Of a stretch of DNA of 64,000 nt, positions 7,880 to 16,894 are shown piece after piece. The notes beneath the pieces were generated by a model. The model saw nothing but the letters and a program-made list of their open reading frames with translations, made no database searches and was not told the DNA's origin. The position numbers and the translations under genes were made by a program. This DNA is from Agromyces agglutinans (GTDB taxonomy: Bacteria; Actinomycetota; Actinomycetes; Actinomycetales; Microbacteriaceae): the NCBI RefSeq assembly GCF_009647605.1, contig NZ_WJIF01000001.1, forward strand, positions 604,549 through 668,548. The letters run 5' to 3'. Positions within the stretch are counted from its first letter, which is position 1. Each line of letters begins with the position of its first letter.

Positions 7880-8587
7880 TCAGCGGGACGAGCCCGCCTC
7901 CTGCCGGCGCACCATCTCGCCGATCCACGCCGGCGCGTACGGCGACGTGCAGCCGGGCGGCGTCGGATAGTCCTTCAGCACTTCGAGCCGCTCGCCGATC
8001 TCGAGCGACCGCGCCCGGTACGCCGGATGGTGGATGCCGATCATCGCGAGGCTCGTGTTCATCTCCCACTGCACGGGGGCGGCGGCGGCGCGCATCTCCG
8101 CCTCGATCGTGTCGAGCAAGGCCGGCAGGTCGAGCGTCTCGGGGGTCTTGCGGATGCGCTCGGCGTTCAGCGCCCACGCCGCACTCACGACCAGCGGGTC
8201 GTCGTCGTCGAGCCAGGCGAGCCGCAGATCCTCAGCATGGCGGCTCTGCTTCACGACGTAGTTCACGAGCCAGTCGTGGCCCTTCGGCGAGCGCTCCTCG
8301 CGCATCATGGCGTCGAGCTCGTCGGGGCCGAACGACTTCGGCCGGCAGATCAGGATCGCGAGCAGTCGCGAGGCGAGATCGCCGGTCGCCCACAGGTCGA
8401 GCGCGAGCTCGTGATTCGTCTTGACGCGCTTCGCGAGCGCGCGCAGTTGCGCGAGGTTCACGCCGTGCGGGTCGCCGCGACGCTCGTTGGCCTCGCGCGT
8501 CTTCGGGTCTTCGAGGGCGCGAAGCTCCGCCTGCACGTCGGCGAGGGTGGACTCGGCCCCACCCCGGCCGGGCACGGCGCCGGTCAT
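7880..8587 (-). CDS. AlkD-like DNA alkylation repair protein
   Basis: A 235-residue, mainly helical protein resembling the DNA-alkylation-repair HEAT-repeat family (PF08713): ALAKRVKTNHELALDLWAT, then the repeat-like helices around WLVNYVVKQSRHAEDLRLAW and DPLVVSAAWALNAERIRK. AlkD proteins are glycosylases that remove N3/N7-alkylated purines. I do not clearly see the full catalytic Asp/Trp/Arg set, so it may be a structural relative. The ATG at 8587 overlaps the stop of the upstream GNAT gene (ATGA), so the two are cotranscribed. The longer frame to 8989 is a shadow. Confidence 0.7.
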   Translation of the reverse strand: MTGAVPGRGGAESTLADVQAELRALEDPKTREANERRGDPHGVNLAQLRALAKRVKTNHELALDLWATGDLASRLLAILICRPKSFGPDELDAMMREERSPKGHDWLVNYVVKQSRHAEDLRLAWLDDDDPLVVSAAWALNAERIRKTPETLDLPALLDTIEAEMRAAAAPVQWEMNTSLAMIGIHHPAYRARSLEIGERLEVLKDYPTPPGCTSPYAPAWIGEMVRRQEAGSSR

Positions 8588-9066
8588 GCGGAGCCCAGGC
8601 TCTCGGTGCGGGTCGCGAGCGGTTCTTCCGCCGCCGTATCGGCCGCCGGCGCGTCGGGGATGAGCCGCTTGCCGAGGCTGGTCACCTCGTCGACCTGGTA
8701 GCCGAGGCGTCGGTAGAACTCGATCACAGCCGAGTTCGTCGAACGCACCTGCAGGTTCAGCCGCGGACATCCTCGCTCGATGAGCGATCGTTCCGCCTCG
8801 GCCATGAGCTTCGCCCCGCATCCGCCACCGCGATGGCCCTCGGCGACGGCGAGGTAGTTCAGCCAGCCGCGATGGCCGTTGTATCCGACCATCGCGGTGC
8901 CGACGAGTGCGCCATCGAGCTCGGCGACCAGGAACAACTCCGGCTGCACCTCGAGCTTCCGCTCGATATCGCGGTAGGGGTCGTTCCACGGCATGACGAG
9001 GCCCGCCTCGATCCAGAGGGCGACCACCGCCTCGGTGTCGGCCCGGACGAACGACCGGATACGCAT
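8584..9066 (-). CDS. GNAT family acetyltransferase (YpeA-like)
   Basis: A 160-residue GNAT N-acetyltransferase closely following the YpeA pattern: MRIRSFVRADTEAVVALW at the start, MPWNDPYRDIERKL, the acetyl-CoA loop EGHRGGGCGAKLM, and the tail LGYQVDEVTSLGKRLI. A C-terminal extension of about 25 residues is atypical. The ATG at 9066 aligns with the YpeA start; an ATG at 9093 would add nine residues. The substrate is unknown. It is followed by the AlkD-like gene with a 4-nt overlap, and its 3' sequence is partly duplicated at 7762-7784. Confidence 0.85.
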   Translation of the reverse strand: MRIRSFVRADTEAVVALWIEAGLVMPWNDPYRDIERKLEVQPELFLVAELDGALVGTAMVGYNGHRGWLNYLAVAEGHRGGGCGAKLMAEAERSLIERGCPRLNLQVRSTNSAVIEFYRRLGYQVDEVTSLGKRLIPDAPAADTAAEEPLATRTESLGSA

Positions 9067-9110
9067 GACCCCGGTCTCGGCATCCGCGAGCATTGTTTCT
9101 TGGAGGTCCC

Positions 9111-10226
9111 TCACGCGTCGAGGCGGAGCATCCAGCCGTGGCGGTCTTCGACGCGACCGTACTGGATGCCGGTGAGCTCGTCGCGCAGCGAGAGCGCGAG
9201 CTCCTCGGCCTCGGGGCCGCTGTGCACGATCTCGAAGTCCTCGGCGAGCAGGCGCCCGATGGGCACGACGACGGCGGCGGTGCCGCACGCGAACGCGCCC
9301 ACGATGTCGCCGGATGCCGCGCCCTCGCGCCACTCGCCGATCGTGATGCGCCGCTGCTCGACCCGGTGGCCGCGGTCGGCGGCCAGGCGCAGGATCGAGT
9401 CGCGGGTGATGCCCTCGAGGATCGAGTCGGACTCGGGCGTGAGCAGCGTGCCGTCTTTGCGGACGAGCACGACGTTCATGCCGCCGAGCTCCTCGAGGTA
9501 CTCGCCCTCGTCGAGGAAGAGCACCTGCTGGCAGCCCTTCTCATACGCCTCGGCCTGCGGCAGCAGGCTCGATGCGTAGTTGCCGCCCGTCTTGGCGGCA
9601 CCTGTGCCGCCCTTGCCGGCCCGAGCGTAGTCGGTCGACAGCCAGATGTTGACCGGCTGCACGCCGCCCGGGAAGTACGCGCCGGCGGGGCTCGCGATCA
9701 GGTAGTACGCGACCTTCTTCGCCGGCCGCACGCCGAGGAACGCTTCCTTCGCGAACATGAACGGGCGCAGGTAGAGGCTCGTCTCGTCGGCCGTCGGCAC
9801 CCAGGCGCCGTCGACCGCGATGAGCTGGCGCAGCGAGTCGATGAACACCTCGGCCGGCAGCTCGGGCAGCGCCATGCGGTGCGCCGAACGCTGCAGGCGC
9901 GCCGCGTTCTCGTACGGGCGGAACGTGTGGATCGAGCCGTCGGCGTGGCGGTACGCCTTGAGGCCCTCGAAGATCTCCTGCGCGTAGTGCAGCACGGCGG
10001 CCGCGGGGTCGAGCTGGATCGGGCCGTACGGCGAGACGCGGGGGCGATGCCAGCCGCCCTTCTCGCTCCAGCAGACATCGACCATGTGGTCGGTGAAGTG
10101 GTTGCCGAATCCCGGGTCGGCGAGGATCGCCTCGCGCTCGGCGTCGCTCTTCGCCTCGGCGTTGCGGGTGACGTTCCAGACGAGCCCGGCAGCGGACGGG
10201 GCCTGGAGCGGAAGGTCGATGGTCAT
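9111..10226 (-). CDS. ilvE: Branched-chain amino acid aminotransferase
   Basis: Fold-type IV PLP aminotransferase of 371 residues that transfers the amino group in the last step of Ile, Leu and Val synthesis. HYAQEIFEGLKAYRHADG and FRPYENAARLQRSA are family signatures, and GAAKTGGNYASSL contains the PLP Lys. The ITRDSIL and GAFACGTAAVV segments near the C-terminus are also conserved. GAAAGG lies 7-8 nt upstream of the ATG at 10226. It lies 45 bp downstream of leuB on the same strand and is probably cotranscribed with it. Confidence 0.96.
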   Translation of the reverse strand: MTIDLPLQAPSAAGLVWNVTRNAEAKSDAEREAILADPGFGNHFTDHMVDVCWSEKGGWHRPRVSPYGPIQLDPAAAVLHYAQEIFEGLKAYRHADGSIHTFRPYENAARLQRSAHRMALPELPAEVFIDSLRQLIAVDGAWVPTADETSLYLRPFMFAKEAFLGVRPAKKVAYYLIASPAGAYFPGGVQPVNIWLSTDYARAGKGGTGAAKTGGNYASSLLPQAEAYEKGCQQVLFLDEGEYLEELGGMNVVLVRKDGTLLTPESDSILEGITRDSILRLAADRGHRVEQRRITIGEWREGAASGDIVGAFACGTAAVVVPIGRLLAEDFEIVHSGPEAEELALSLRDELTGIQYGRVEDRHGWMLRLDA

Positions 10227-10271
10227 GTCGCCATCCCTTTCAGAGAGTGCGGTGGTCGGATGCGTCGGTGA

Positions 10272-11348
10272 CTAGGTCGCCGGAACGGTGACGGATGCGG
10301 CGGCGATGCGGGCGGCGATCGCCTCGCCGATCTCGGCGGTGGACCGGCGAGCATCGCCGCGTTCGGCGAGGTCGTCGGCGATCGCGCGTTCGACGCGGGT
10401 CGCGGCATCCGTCTCGCCGAGGTGGCGGAGCAGGAGCGCGACCGAGCCGATCGCCGCGGTCGGATCGGCGATACCCTTCCCGGCGATATCGGGTGCTGAG
10501 CCGTGGACCGGCTCGAACATACTCGGGAAGCGGCCGTCGGGGTTGATGTTGCCCGAGGCTGCGAGTCCGATGCCGCCGCTGATCGCGCCGGCGAGGTCGG
10601 TGAGGATGTCGCCGAAGAGGTTGTCCGTGACGATGACATCGAATCTAGCAGGGTCGGTGACGAGGAAGATCGTGGCCGCGTCGACGTGCAGGTAGTCGAC
10701 CGAGACATCCGGGTACTCGGCGGCCACCGCGTCGACCTGCCGCTTCCACAGCGAGCCGGCGAACACGAGCACGTTCGTCTTGTGCACCAGTGTGAGGCGC
10801 TGGCGCCTCACTCGCGCCTGCGCAAAGGCGTAGCGCACGACGCGCTCGACGCCGTAGGCGGTGTTGACCGAGACCTCGTTGGCGACCTCGGCCGGCGTGC
10901 CGACGCGGATCGCCCCGCCGTTGCCGACGTACGGGCCCTCGGTGCCCTCGCGAACGACGACGAAGTCGACGTCGCCCGGGTTCGCGAGCGGGCTCGCGAC
11001 GCCCGGGTAGAGCACCGTCGGGCGGAGGTTCACGTAGTGGTCGAGTTCGAACCGCAGCTTCAGCAGGAGCCCGCGCTCGATGTTCGCGCCAGTGAGGCGC
11101 GGATCGCCGGGCGTACCACCGACGGCGCCGAGCAGGATGGCGTCGTGCGATTTGATCGCGTCGAGGTCGGCGTCGGTGAGCACGTCGCCGGTCTCGAGGT
11201 AGCGCGCCGCGCCGAGCGAGAACGGCGTCTGCTCGAACTCGACCTCGGTACCGGCCGTCGCCGCCTCGAGCGCCGCGAGCGCCTGCGCCACGACCTCGGG
11301 ACCGATGCCGTCGCCCGGGATGACCGCGAGCCTGACCGTGCGTACCAT
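10272..11348 (-). CDS. leuB: 3-isopropylmalate dehydrogenase
   Basis: NAD-dependent beta-hydroxyacid oxidative decarboxylase of 358 residues, the third step of leucine synthesis. Visible signatures: [12 protein letters not shown] at the N-terminus, [14 protein letters not shown], and [21 protein letters not shown] for Mg and substrate binding, then [19 protein letters not shown]. The ATG at 11348 has GAAGGAG about 5 nt upstream and starts exactly at the family N-terminus. The frame extends to 11552, but that part is out-of-frame noise. It precedes ilvE in the same direction. Confidence 0.96.
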   Translation of the reverse strand: MVRTVRLAVIPGDGIGPEVVAQALAALEAATAGTEVEFEQTPFSLGAARYLETGDVLTDADLDAIKSHDAILLGAVGGTPGDPRLTGANIERGLLLKLRFELDHYVNLRPTVLYPGVASPLANPGDVDFVVVREGTEGPYVGNGGAIRVGTPAEVANEVSVNTAYGVERVVRYAFAQARVRRQRLTLVHKTNVLVFAGSLWKRQVDAVAAEYPDVSVDYLHVDAATIFLVTDPARFDVIVTDNLFGDILTDLAGAISGGIGLAASGNINPDGRFPSMFEPVHGSAPDIAGKGIADPTAAIGSVALLLRHLGETDAATRVERAIADDLAERGDARRSTAEIGEAIAARIAAASVTVPAT

Positions 11349-11469
11349 GCTTCTCCTTCGTGCGCCAGCCCTCCCAGCGTAGCCCGTGGCGGGGCTAGCG
11401 TGACGTGCAGTGGCCCCGGTCACCGAATGGAACGCGGTGCCCGACCGCGTCCGGAAAGGAGCAGGATCC

Positions 11470-11724
11470 ATGAGTCTCGGACTCGGCATCATCCTCTTCG
11501 CGATCGGCGCGGTCCTTGCGTTCGCGCTCAACATCACCGTCGACTGGATCAACCTGCAGATGGTGGGCTACATCCTCATGGCAGCCGGCGCGGTCGTCAT
11601 CGTGCTCGGCATCATCCTCATCGCCCGTCGCCGCCGCACGGTCACGACGTCGCACTCGGCGGTCGACCCCGCCACCGGCGAGCGGGTCCGCAGGGACGAG
11701 ACCTCGGCGCCCGACGTGTACTGA
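11470..11724 (+). CDS. DUF6458 family membrane protein
   Basis: An 84-residue protein with two predicted membrane helices ([18 protein letters not shown] and [20 protein letters not shown]) joined by DWINLQ, and a basic-then-acidic C-terminal tail. This matches the small DUF6458 family common in actinobacteria; the function is unknown. The ATG at 11470 is preceded by AAAGGAG. It is transcribed divergently from leuB and is followed by a strong terminator. Confidence 0.8.
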   Translation: MSLGLGIILFAIGAVLAFALNITVDWINLQMVGYILMAAGAVVIVLGIILIARRRRTVTTSHSAVDPATGERVRRDETSAPDVY

Positions 11725-11778
11725 GGGACGGCGGCACCGAGCAGGGGGTCGGATCGGGGGATCCGACGGGGACGGTTC

Positions 11779-11809
11779 GAAGCCCGCGGCCGATCAGGCC
11801 GCGGGCTTC
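11779..11809 (+). terminator. Rho-independent-type terminator after the DUF6458 gene
   Basis: GAAGCCCGCGGCC (11779-11791), loop GATCA, then the exact complement at 11797-11809: a 13-bp perfect GC-rich stem ending in TTC. It lies between convergent genes and could serve both. Confidence 0.8.
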
Positions 11810-11814
11810 GTCGT

Positions 11815-11876
11815 GCCTGCGCTCAGGCCGCGGGATTGGGCGTAGCGCCTGCGCTCAGGCCGCGGGCTTGGGCGTA
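11815..11876. repeat. Tandem duplication of the MFS gene 3' end
   Basis: The 30-bp unit at 11815-11844 is repeated at 11847-11876 with one mismatch, a 32-bp period. The right copy contains the last codons and the stop of the MFS gene (TPKPAA); the left copy is an out-of-frame duplicate with its own stop. The core GGCCGCGGG also matches the adjacent terminator arm. Confidence 0.9.
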
Positions 11877-13483
11877 CGCCCGAGCGTCACCGCGGCCACC
11901 ACCGCAGCGACGACCATGAGCGCGACCCCGATCGCCGCGGTCACCACGACGCCGCCATCGAACGCGGCGGCAGCGGATGCCTCGAGCGCGGCGCCTGCGG
12001 CCGTCGGCAGCTGCTCGGCGACCGACATCGCGCCGGCGAGCGTCTCGCCGGCGACCTCGGCCTGCTCGGCCGACAGCCCCGACGGCAGCACGAGCGCCGC
12101 GGCGTAGTGCGCGGCGAGGATGCTGCCGAGCACGGCGGTGCCGAGCACCGCACCCAGTTCGTAGGCCGTCTCGGAGACCGCCGATGCCGCACCGGCCTTC
12201 TCGGCGGGCGCGCTGGAGAGGATGAGCTCGTTCGACACCGTCTCGGCGGCGCCGATGCCCGTGCCGAGCAGCACGAAGGCGAGGATGGTCGGCGCGATCG
12301 AGTCGGACCCGGCGGTCAGCGCGATCACGAGGTACGCGGCCGCCGAGAGCAGCAGCGCGACCGGAACCAGCACTCGGCTGCGCACCCGGCGCGCGATGGG
12401 TACGACCGCGAGGCCAGCGATGATCATCGCGACGAGTCCGGGCGTGAGCGCGAGCCCCGCCGTCACCGGCGAGAGGCCCGCGATCAGCTGCAGGTGCTGC
12501 GACACGAAGTAGAGGAACCCGACCAGCGAGACCACCGAGAGCAGGTTCACCAGCACGGCACCACCGAACGTGCCCTGCCGGAACAGGCGCACATCGAGCA
12601 TTGGAGTCGGCCGACGCAACTGCCGGCGCACGAACAGGAAGCCGAAGAACGAGCCCAGCACGATCGCCTGGATGCCGATGCCCGCCACACCCTCGGTCGC
12701 GAGCGACTTGATGCCGAAGACGATCGGCACCATGGTCGCCAGCGAGAGCACGATGCTCCAAAGGTCGACCGGGCCGGGCGCGGGGTCGCGACTCTCGGGC
12801 ACGAGGATGGGCAGCAGCACGACGAGCGGCACCAGCACCGGCACCGCGAGCAGGAACACCGAGCCCCATGCGAAGTGCTCGAGCAGCAGCCCGCCGACGA
12901 TCGGCCCGAGCGCGCTGCCGGCCGCGAAGCCGGTCGCCCAGATGGCGATCGCGAGCCGGCGCTGCTCGCGGTCGGCGAAGATCGAGCGCAGCAGCGACAG
13001 GGTCGACGGCATGAGCATGGCGCCGAAGAAGCCGAGAGCCGCACGCGCCGCGATGAGGAGCGCGGCCGTGGGCGCGAACGCCGCGCCGATCGAGACCAGC
13101 GCGAACCCGATCGAGCCGATCAGCAGGAGTTTGCGCCTGCCCACCCGGTCGCCGATGGAGCCCATCGCGACCAGCAGCCCCGCGAGCACGAGCGGGTAGC
13201 CGTCGACGATCCACAGCTGCTCGGTCGCGCTCGGCGCGAGGTCACGCGAGATCTGCGGGAGCGCGAAGCTCAGCACGGTGTTGTCGACCGAGACGAGCAG
13301 CACCGGCAGCATGAGCACGGCGAGGGCGAACCAGGCGCGACGCGGCGCGCGGCGCGCGGGTGCTTCGGAGGCGGCGGCAGCGGAAGCGGATGCGCCTCGT
13401 GCGGCGGGCCGGGCCGCCGTCGCGGCGGCTTCGTTCGCGGTGCTCGCGGCGTCGTCTCGGGTCACGGTCGGTTCGTTCGTCAT
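11855..13483 (-). CDS. MFS transporter, DHA2 (14-helix drug:H+ antiporter) type
   Basis: A 542-residue membrane protein. After a roughly 50-residue Ala-rich cytoplasmic N-terminus come VSVDNTVLSFALPQISRDL and EQLWIVDGYPLVLAGLL, typical of QacA/SmvA-type DHA2 exporters, and the loop motif GSIGDRVGRRKLL. It likely exports cationic or lipophilic drugs using the proton gradient. The ATG at 13483 follows the operator of a divergent TetR gene (13595) and is therefore probably repressed by it. The longer frame to 14044 runs antisense through that regulator and is not real. Confidence 0.93.
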   Translation of the reverse strand: MTNEPTVTRDDAASTANEAAATAARPAARGASASAAAASEAPARRAPRRAWFALAVLMLPVLLVSVDNTVLSFALPQISRDLAPSATEQLWIVDGYPLVLAGLLVAMGSIGDRVGRRKLLLIGSIGFALVSIGAAFAPTAALLIAARAALGFFGAMLMPSTLSLLRSIFADREQRRLAIAIWATGFAAGSALGPIVGGLLLEHFAWGSVFLLAVPVLVPLVVLLPILVPESRDPAPGPVDLWSIVLSLATMVPIVFGIKSLATEGVAGIGIQAIVLGSFFGFLFVRRQLRRPTPMLDVRLFRQGTFGGAVLVNLLSVVSLVGFLYFVSQHLQLIAGLSPVTAGLALTPGLVAMIIAGLAVVPIARRVRSRVLVPVALLLSAAAYLVIALTAGSDSIAPTILAFVLLGTGIGAAETVSNELILSSAPAEKAGAASAVSETAYELGAVLGTAVLGSILAAHYAAALVLPSGLSAEQAEVAGETLAGAMSVAEQLPTAAGAALEASAAAAFDGGVVVTAAIGVALMVVAAVVAAVTLGRTPKPAA

Positions 13484-13519
13484 GCGGTGCTCGGGGGTTC
13501 TGTGCGTGGTCGGAAGACG

Positions 13520-13549
13520 GTTACTGTACCGTCCGGTTGGTATAGTAAC
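13520..13549. promoter_or_regulatory. TetR operator between the MFS and TetR genes
   Basis: GTTACTGTACC (13520-13530), eight bases, then GGTATAGTAAC (13539-13549): an inverted repeat with one mismatch per 11-bp arm. Nested inside is ACCGTCCGGT, a second short dyad. It is the only AT-rich stretch between the divergent start codons and probably overlaps both promoters. This is the standard arrangement of an autoregulating TetR repressor with its efflux pump. Confidence 0.82.
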
Positions 13550-13594
13550 AGAGATGAACCGACTTGCCATGGCCGCGTCCCCCACACTGGACTC

Positions 13595-14200
13595 ATGAGC
13601 CGACCTCCCGCCGCCCGCGACGCCGTGCTCGACGCCTTCGAACGGCTGATCGGGTCCTCCGGCGAGCGCGCCGCGACCCTCGAGGCCACCGCGCGCGAGG
13701 CCGGCGTCTCGAAGGGCGGCCTGCTCTACCACTTCGGTTCGCGCCAGGCGCTCATCGCGGGACTCGTCGAACGCCTGCACCGGCTCGTCGAGGAGGACGT
13801 CGAGCGCATCCACGACGCCCCCGACGGCGCCATCTCGTACTTCGTGCGCTCGTCGGTCGACCTCGAGACCCCGCTCGACCGCACCTTCGTGGCGGCCGTG
13901 CGTCTCGCGCAGGGCGGCGACCGCGCTGCCGCCACCGCGATCGACGAGGTGCGCGAGCGCTGGCTGGCCGCGCTCGGCCGCGACATCGGCGATCCCAGCC
14001 TCGCGCTCGCCGTGACCCTGATCGGCGACGGGCTCTACTACCACGCCGCCCTGCGCGCGGAGGCCACCGAAGGCGCCGACGCCGATGTCGCCGCGATCGC
14101 CCCGGCGCAGATGGACGATCTCGTCAGCCTGCTCGAGCGCATCGCCCGCGGCGAGGCATCCCCCGGCCCGGCGGCAGGGGGCGAGGCATCCGGCGACTGA
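13595..14200 (+). CDS. TetR family repressor of the adjacent MFS pump
   Basis: A 201-residue TetR/AcrR regulator with the N-terminal HTH at about residues 25-50 (TLEATAREAGVSKGGLLYHFGSRQALI), followed by a helical ligand-binding domain and a Gly/Ala/Pro-rich tail. The ATG at 13595 begins the conserved region; longer in-frame extensions are antisense to the pump gene. A dyad at 13520-13549 in the shared upstream region is its likely operator. The inducer is unknown but presumably a pump substrate. Confidence 0.9.
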   Translation: MSRPPAARDAVLDAFERLIGSSGERAATLEATAREAGVSKGGLLYHFGSRQALIAGLVERLHRLVEEDVERIHDAPDGAISYFVRSSVDLETPLDRTFVAAVRLAQGGDRAAATAIDEVRERWLAALGRDIGDPSLALAVTLIGDGLYYHAALRAEATEGADADVAAIAPAQMDDLVSLLERIARGEASPGPAAGGEASGD

Positions 14201-14215
14201 CGCCGCACCAGCATG

Positions 14216-14251
14216 CCGAAGGGCCGCACACGAACGCGTGCGGCCCTTCGG
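14216..14251. terminator. Bidirectional terminator between the TetR gene and serA
   Basis: CCGAAGGGCCGCAC (14216-14229), an 8-nt loop, then the exact complement at 14238-14251: a 14-bp perfect stem flanked by A- and U-rich ends on either strand. It sits between two convergent genes. Confidence 0.85.
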
Positions 14252-14260
14252 AGACCGAGG

Positions 14261-15853
14261 TTAGTCCTCGGTGATGTCGATCTCGAGCATGGTGCTCGCC
14301 TCGATGGCGTCGCGCACGCGCTCGATCACCTCGGCGGGCACGGGCGAGTCCACCGTGAGCACGCTGAGCGCCTGACCGCCCGCCTCGCGGCGCGCGATCT
14401 GCATGCCCGCGATGTTGATGCCGGCCTCGCCGAACGCGCCGCCGTACACCGCGACGATGCCCGGGCGGTCGGTGTAGCGCATGACGATGTGGTGCTTCGC
14501 GATCGGCACCTCGATGTCGTAGTCGTCGATGCCGACGAGCTTCTCGACCTGCTTCGTGCCGGTCAGCGTGCCCGACACCGAGACCTGGCGACCCTCGGCA
14601 AGCGCGCCGCGCAACGTGATCACGTTGCGGTACTCGGGGCTCTCGCGCTCGGTGATGAGTCGCACCTGCACGCCGCGCTGCTCGGCGAGAAGCGGCGCGT
14701 TGACGTACGAGACGGTCTCGGACACCACGTTCGTGAAGACGCCCTTGAGCGCGGCGAGCTTGAGCACGCTGACGTCGTAGTCGGCCAGTTCGCCGCGCAC
14801 CTCGATGTCGAGGCTCGTGAGCGCACCGTGACCGAGCGCCGAGAAGAACTGGCCGAGCTTCTCGACCAGCGGGATGCCGGGGCGCACGTACGGGTCGATG
14901 ACGCCGCCGGCGACGTTGACCGCATCGGGGACGAGCTCGCCCGCGAGCGCGAGGCGCACCGACTTCGCGACCGAGATGCCCGCCTTCTCCTGCGCGTCTT
15001 CGGTCGAGGCGCCGAGGTGCGGCGTCACGATCACGTTGGGCAGTCCGAGCAGCGGCGACTCGCGCGGCGGTTCGGTGACGAAGACGTCGAGGCCGGCACC
15101 GGCGATGGTGCCGGCGACCAGCGCGTCGTGCAGCGCCTGCTCGTCGATGAGGCCGCCGCGCGCGACGTTCACGATGTAGGCGGTGCGCTTCATGCGGGCG
15201 AGCTGCTCGGTGCCGATCATGCCGAGCGTCTCGGGCGTGCGCGGCATGTGGATCGTGATGAAGTCGCTGCGCTCGAGCAGCTCGTCGAGCGTGACCGTCT
15301 GCACGCCCAACTGCTGCGCCCGCGCCTCGGTGATGTACGGGTCGTAGGCGATCACCTGCATGCCGAACGCCTGCAGGCGGGCGGTGATGAGTGCACCGAT
15401 GCGGCCGAGCCCGATGATGCCGACCGTCTTCTCGAACAGCTCGGTGCCGGTGTAGGCCGAGCGCTTCCACTCCCCCGCGCTGAGCGACGCGTGGCCCGCC
15501 GGGATGTGGCGGGCGAGACTCAGGATGTGGCCGATCGTGAGCTCGGCCGCCGAGATGATGTTCGACGTGGGCGCGTTCACGACCATGACCCCGGCGGTGG
15601 TCGCGGCCTTCACGTCGACGTTGTCGAGGCCGACGCCCGCGCGGGCCACGACCTTCAGCTTCGGCGCGGCGGCGAGCGCCTCTTCGTCGACCTGCGTGGC
15701 CGAGCGGATGAGGATCGCGTCGGCATCGGCGATCGACGACAGCAGGGCCGAGCGGTCGGTGCCGTCGACGTTGCGGATCTCGAAGTCGGGCCCGAGGGCG
15801 TCGACGGTGGCGGGCGAGAGTTCTTCGGCGATCAGCACGACCGGCTTTGACAC
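14261..15853 (-). CDS. serA: D-3-phosphoglycerate dehydrogenase
   Basis: First enzyme of serine synthesis: 530 residues, the long form with an intervening domain and a C-terminal ACT domain. ARAGVGLDNVDV and VGIIGLGRIGALI form the nucleotide-binding domain. The catalytic set is seen as Arg in VARGGLIDE, Glu in DVFVTEPP and His in TPHLGAST. The ACT domain (from about residue 455, HHIVMRYTDRPGIVAVYG) probably binds serine for feedback. The start is the GTG at 15853 with GAAGGA about 7 nt upstream. It lies between ilvC and leuB, as in related actinobacteria, but separated from both by accessory genes. Confidence 0.95.
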   Translation of the reverse strand: MSKPVVLIAEELSPATVDALGPDFEIRNVDGTDRSALLSSIADADAILIRSATQVDEEALAAAPKLKVVARAGVGLDNVDVKAATTAGVMVVNAPTSNIISAAELTIGHILSLARHIPAGHASLSAGEWKRSAYTGTELFEKTVGIIGLGRIGALITARLQAFGMQVIAYDPYITEARAQQLGVQTVTLDELLERSDFITIHMPRTPETLGMIGTEQLARMKRTAYIVNVARGGLIDEQALHDALVAGTIAGAGLDVFVTEPPRESPLLGLPNVIVTPHLGASTEDAQEKAGISVAKSVRLALAGELVPDAVNVAGGVIDPYVRPGIPLVEKLGQFFSALGHGALTSLDIEVRGELADYDVSVLKLAALKGVFTNVVSETVSYVNAPLLAEQRGVQVRLITERESPEYRNVITLRGALAEGRQVSVSGTLTGTKQVEKLVGIDDYDIEVPIAKHHIVMRYTDRPGIVAVYGGAFGEAGINIAGMQIARREAGGQALSVLTVDSPVPAEVIERVRDAIEASTMLEIDITED

Positions 15854-16028
15854 GAACGATTCCTTCGGGGCGATGCGCCGCGCGCGCGAAGCGGCGGCTT
15901 GCGGTGGGATGCGCCACACGCCGTCGGGGGCGCCTACCCGGCCATGCTACTTGAGGCCGGCGTGCGCGCTTCGCCGTGTGACGCCGGATGCCCCGCCCGG
16001 AAGCGCCGGGCGCAGTCTGCGCCCGGCT

Positions 16029-16385
16029 TCAGGGCGCGACGACGGCGGCGCTCACACCGAGCAGGACCGTCGTCGACGTGAACACGACCGCCGAGACGGC
16101 CAGGCCTCCGAGGTAGCACGCGATCGAGATCGGCAGCGAGCGCCGGCGCCCGAGCACGAAGGCAGCCGCGAACAGGCCGATCGGCGCGAGCAGCGCGACG
16201 ACCATGAGCGCCCAGCCGAGCGGCGTGAACCCGAGACCGAACGACAGGATCTGCACGAGGCTCTCGACGACCTCCCACAGGTCGTAGGCGAAGAACAGCC
16301 CGAAGAAGACGGCCAGCGTCACCTGCAGCCAGAACGGCGTGCCCCCGCTGCGCTCCACGGGTGCGGATGCCTCGGCCCCGCTCAT
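16029..16385 (-). CDS. Hypothetical three- to four-helix membrane protein
   Basis: A 118-residue protein with hydrophobic segments around WLQVTLAVFFGLFFAYDLW, GWALMVVALLAPIGLFAAAF and ISIACYLGGLAVSAVVFTS. I do not recognise the family. Its ATG at 16385 overlaps the stop of the preceding gene (ATGA), so both are translated from one transcript, downstream of the lamin-tail phosphoesterase gene. The ATG at 16385 is preferred over an extension to 16598 that only mirrors the neighbouring gene. Confidence 0.75.
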   Translation of the reverse strand: MSGAEASAPVERSGGTPFWLQVTLAVFFGLFFAYDLWEVVESLVQILSFGLGFTPLGWALMVVALLAPIGLFAAAFVLGRRRSLPISIACYLGGLAVSAVVFTSTTVLLGVSAAVVAP

Positions 16386-16885
16386 GCGGCCACCCCCAGC
16401 ACGAACGGCAGCGGCACGAGCACGATCGCGCCGACGGCGAGCCAGACGAGGCGCAGCGCCCGCCGGGAGACGAGCGCGAACACCAACCCGAACCAGAGCG
16501 CGGGGGCGAGCACCGCGAGCCAGAGCCCCGTGAGGTACATCGCGTCGCCGACGATGCTCGTGCCCGGGGCATCCGTTCGGATGACGGTCAGCAGCCACCC
16601 GACCGTGTAGAGCAGGTACACGCCGCCGAGCACGCCGAGCACGATCAGCTCGACGGAACCGGCCTGGCGCGTGGCATCCGGCGTCGCAGCGGTCGTCGTC
16701 GCGTTCGAGGGCCGTTCGCCGGGAGCGGCCGGCTCATCGGCGGCATGCCGCTCGCCGTCCGACGCCGCGTCGACGGTCGAGGGCTCGGAGTCCGGCCCGC
16801 CGACGCGCTTCCACCCCGGCGCGAGGGTCGGATCGTCGTCGCCCTCCCAGCGCAGCGCGTCGTCGTCGTCGGGATCGCGGGTCAT
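16382..16885 (-). CDS. Hypothetical membrane protein with acidic N-terminus
   Basis: A 167-residue protein. The first 70 residues are hydrophilic and acidic (MTRDPDDDDALRWEGDDDP, then PGWKRVGG); the rest carries about three membrane helices (LIVLGVLGGVYLLYTVGWLL, TGLWLAVLAPALWFGLVFAL, LVWLAVGAIVLVPLPFVLG). No known domain is recognised. Only 9 nt separate it from the upstream phosphoesterase gene, and it overlaps the downstream membrane-protein gene by 4 nt, so the three look like one operon. Confidence 0.78.
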   Translation of the reverse strand: MTRDPDDDDALRWEGDDDPTLAPGWKRVGGPDSEPSTVDAASDGERHAADEPAAPGERPSNATTTAATPDATRQAGSVELIVLGVLGGVYLLYTVGWLLTVIRTDAPGTSIVGDAMYLTGLWLAVLAPALWFGLVFALVSRRALRLVWLAVGAIVLVPLPFVLGVAA

Positions 16886-16894
16886 GCGCCCACC

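Noticed and set aside
8587..8989. N-terminal extension of the AlkD-like protein
   Set aside because: The extended frame is antisense-like Arg/Gly-rich sequence overlapping the GNAT gene; the ATG at 8587 fits a 4-nt coupling.
12107..14200. 697-codon version of the TetR gene
   Set aside because: The first 500 codons are antisense to the MFS gene; only the part from 13595 has TetR features.
14124..15917. 597-codon minus-strand frame over serA
   Set aside because: Arg/His-rich alternative frame of serA; no recognisable motif.
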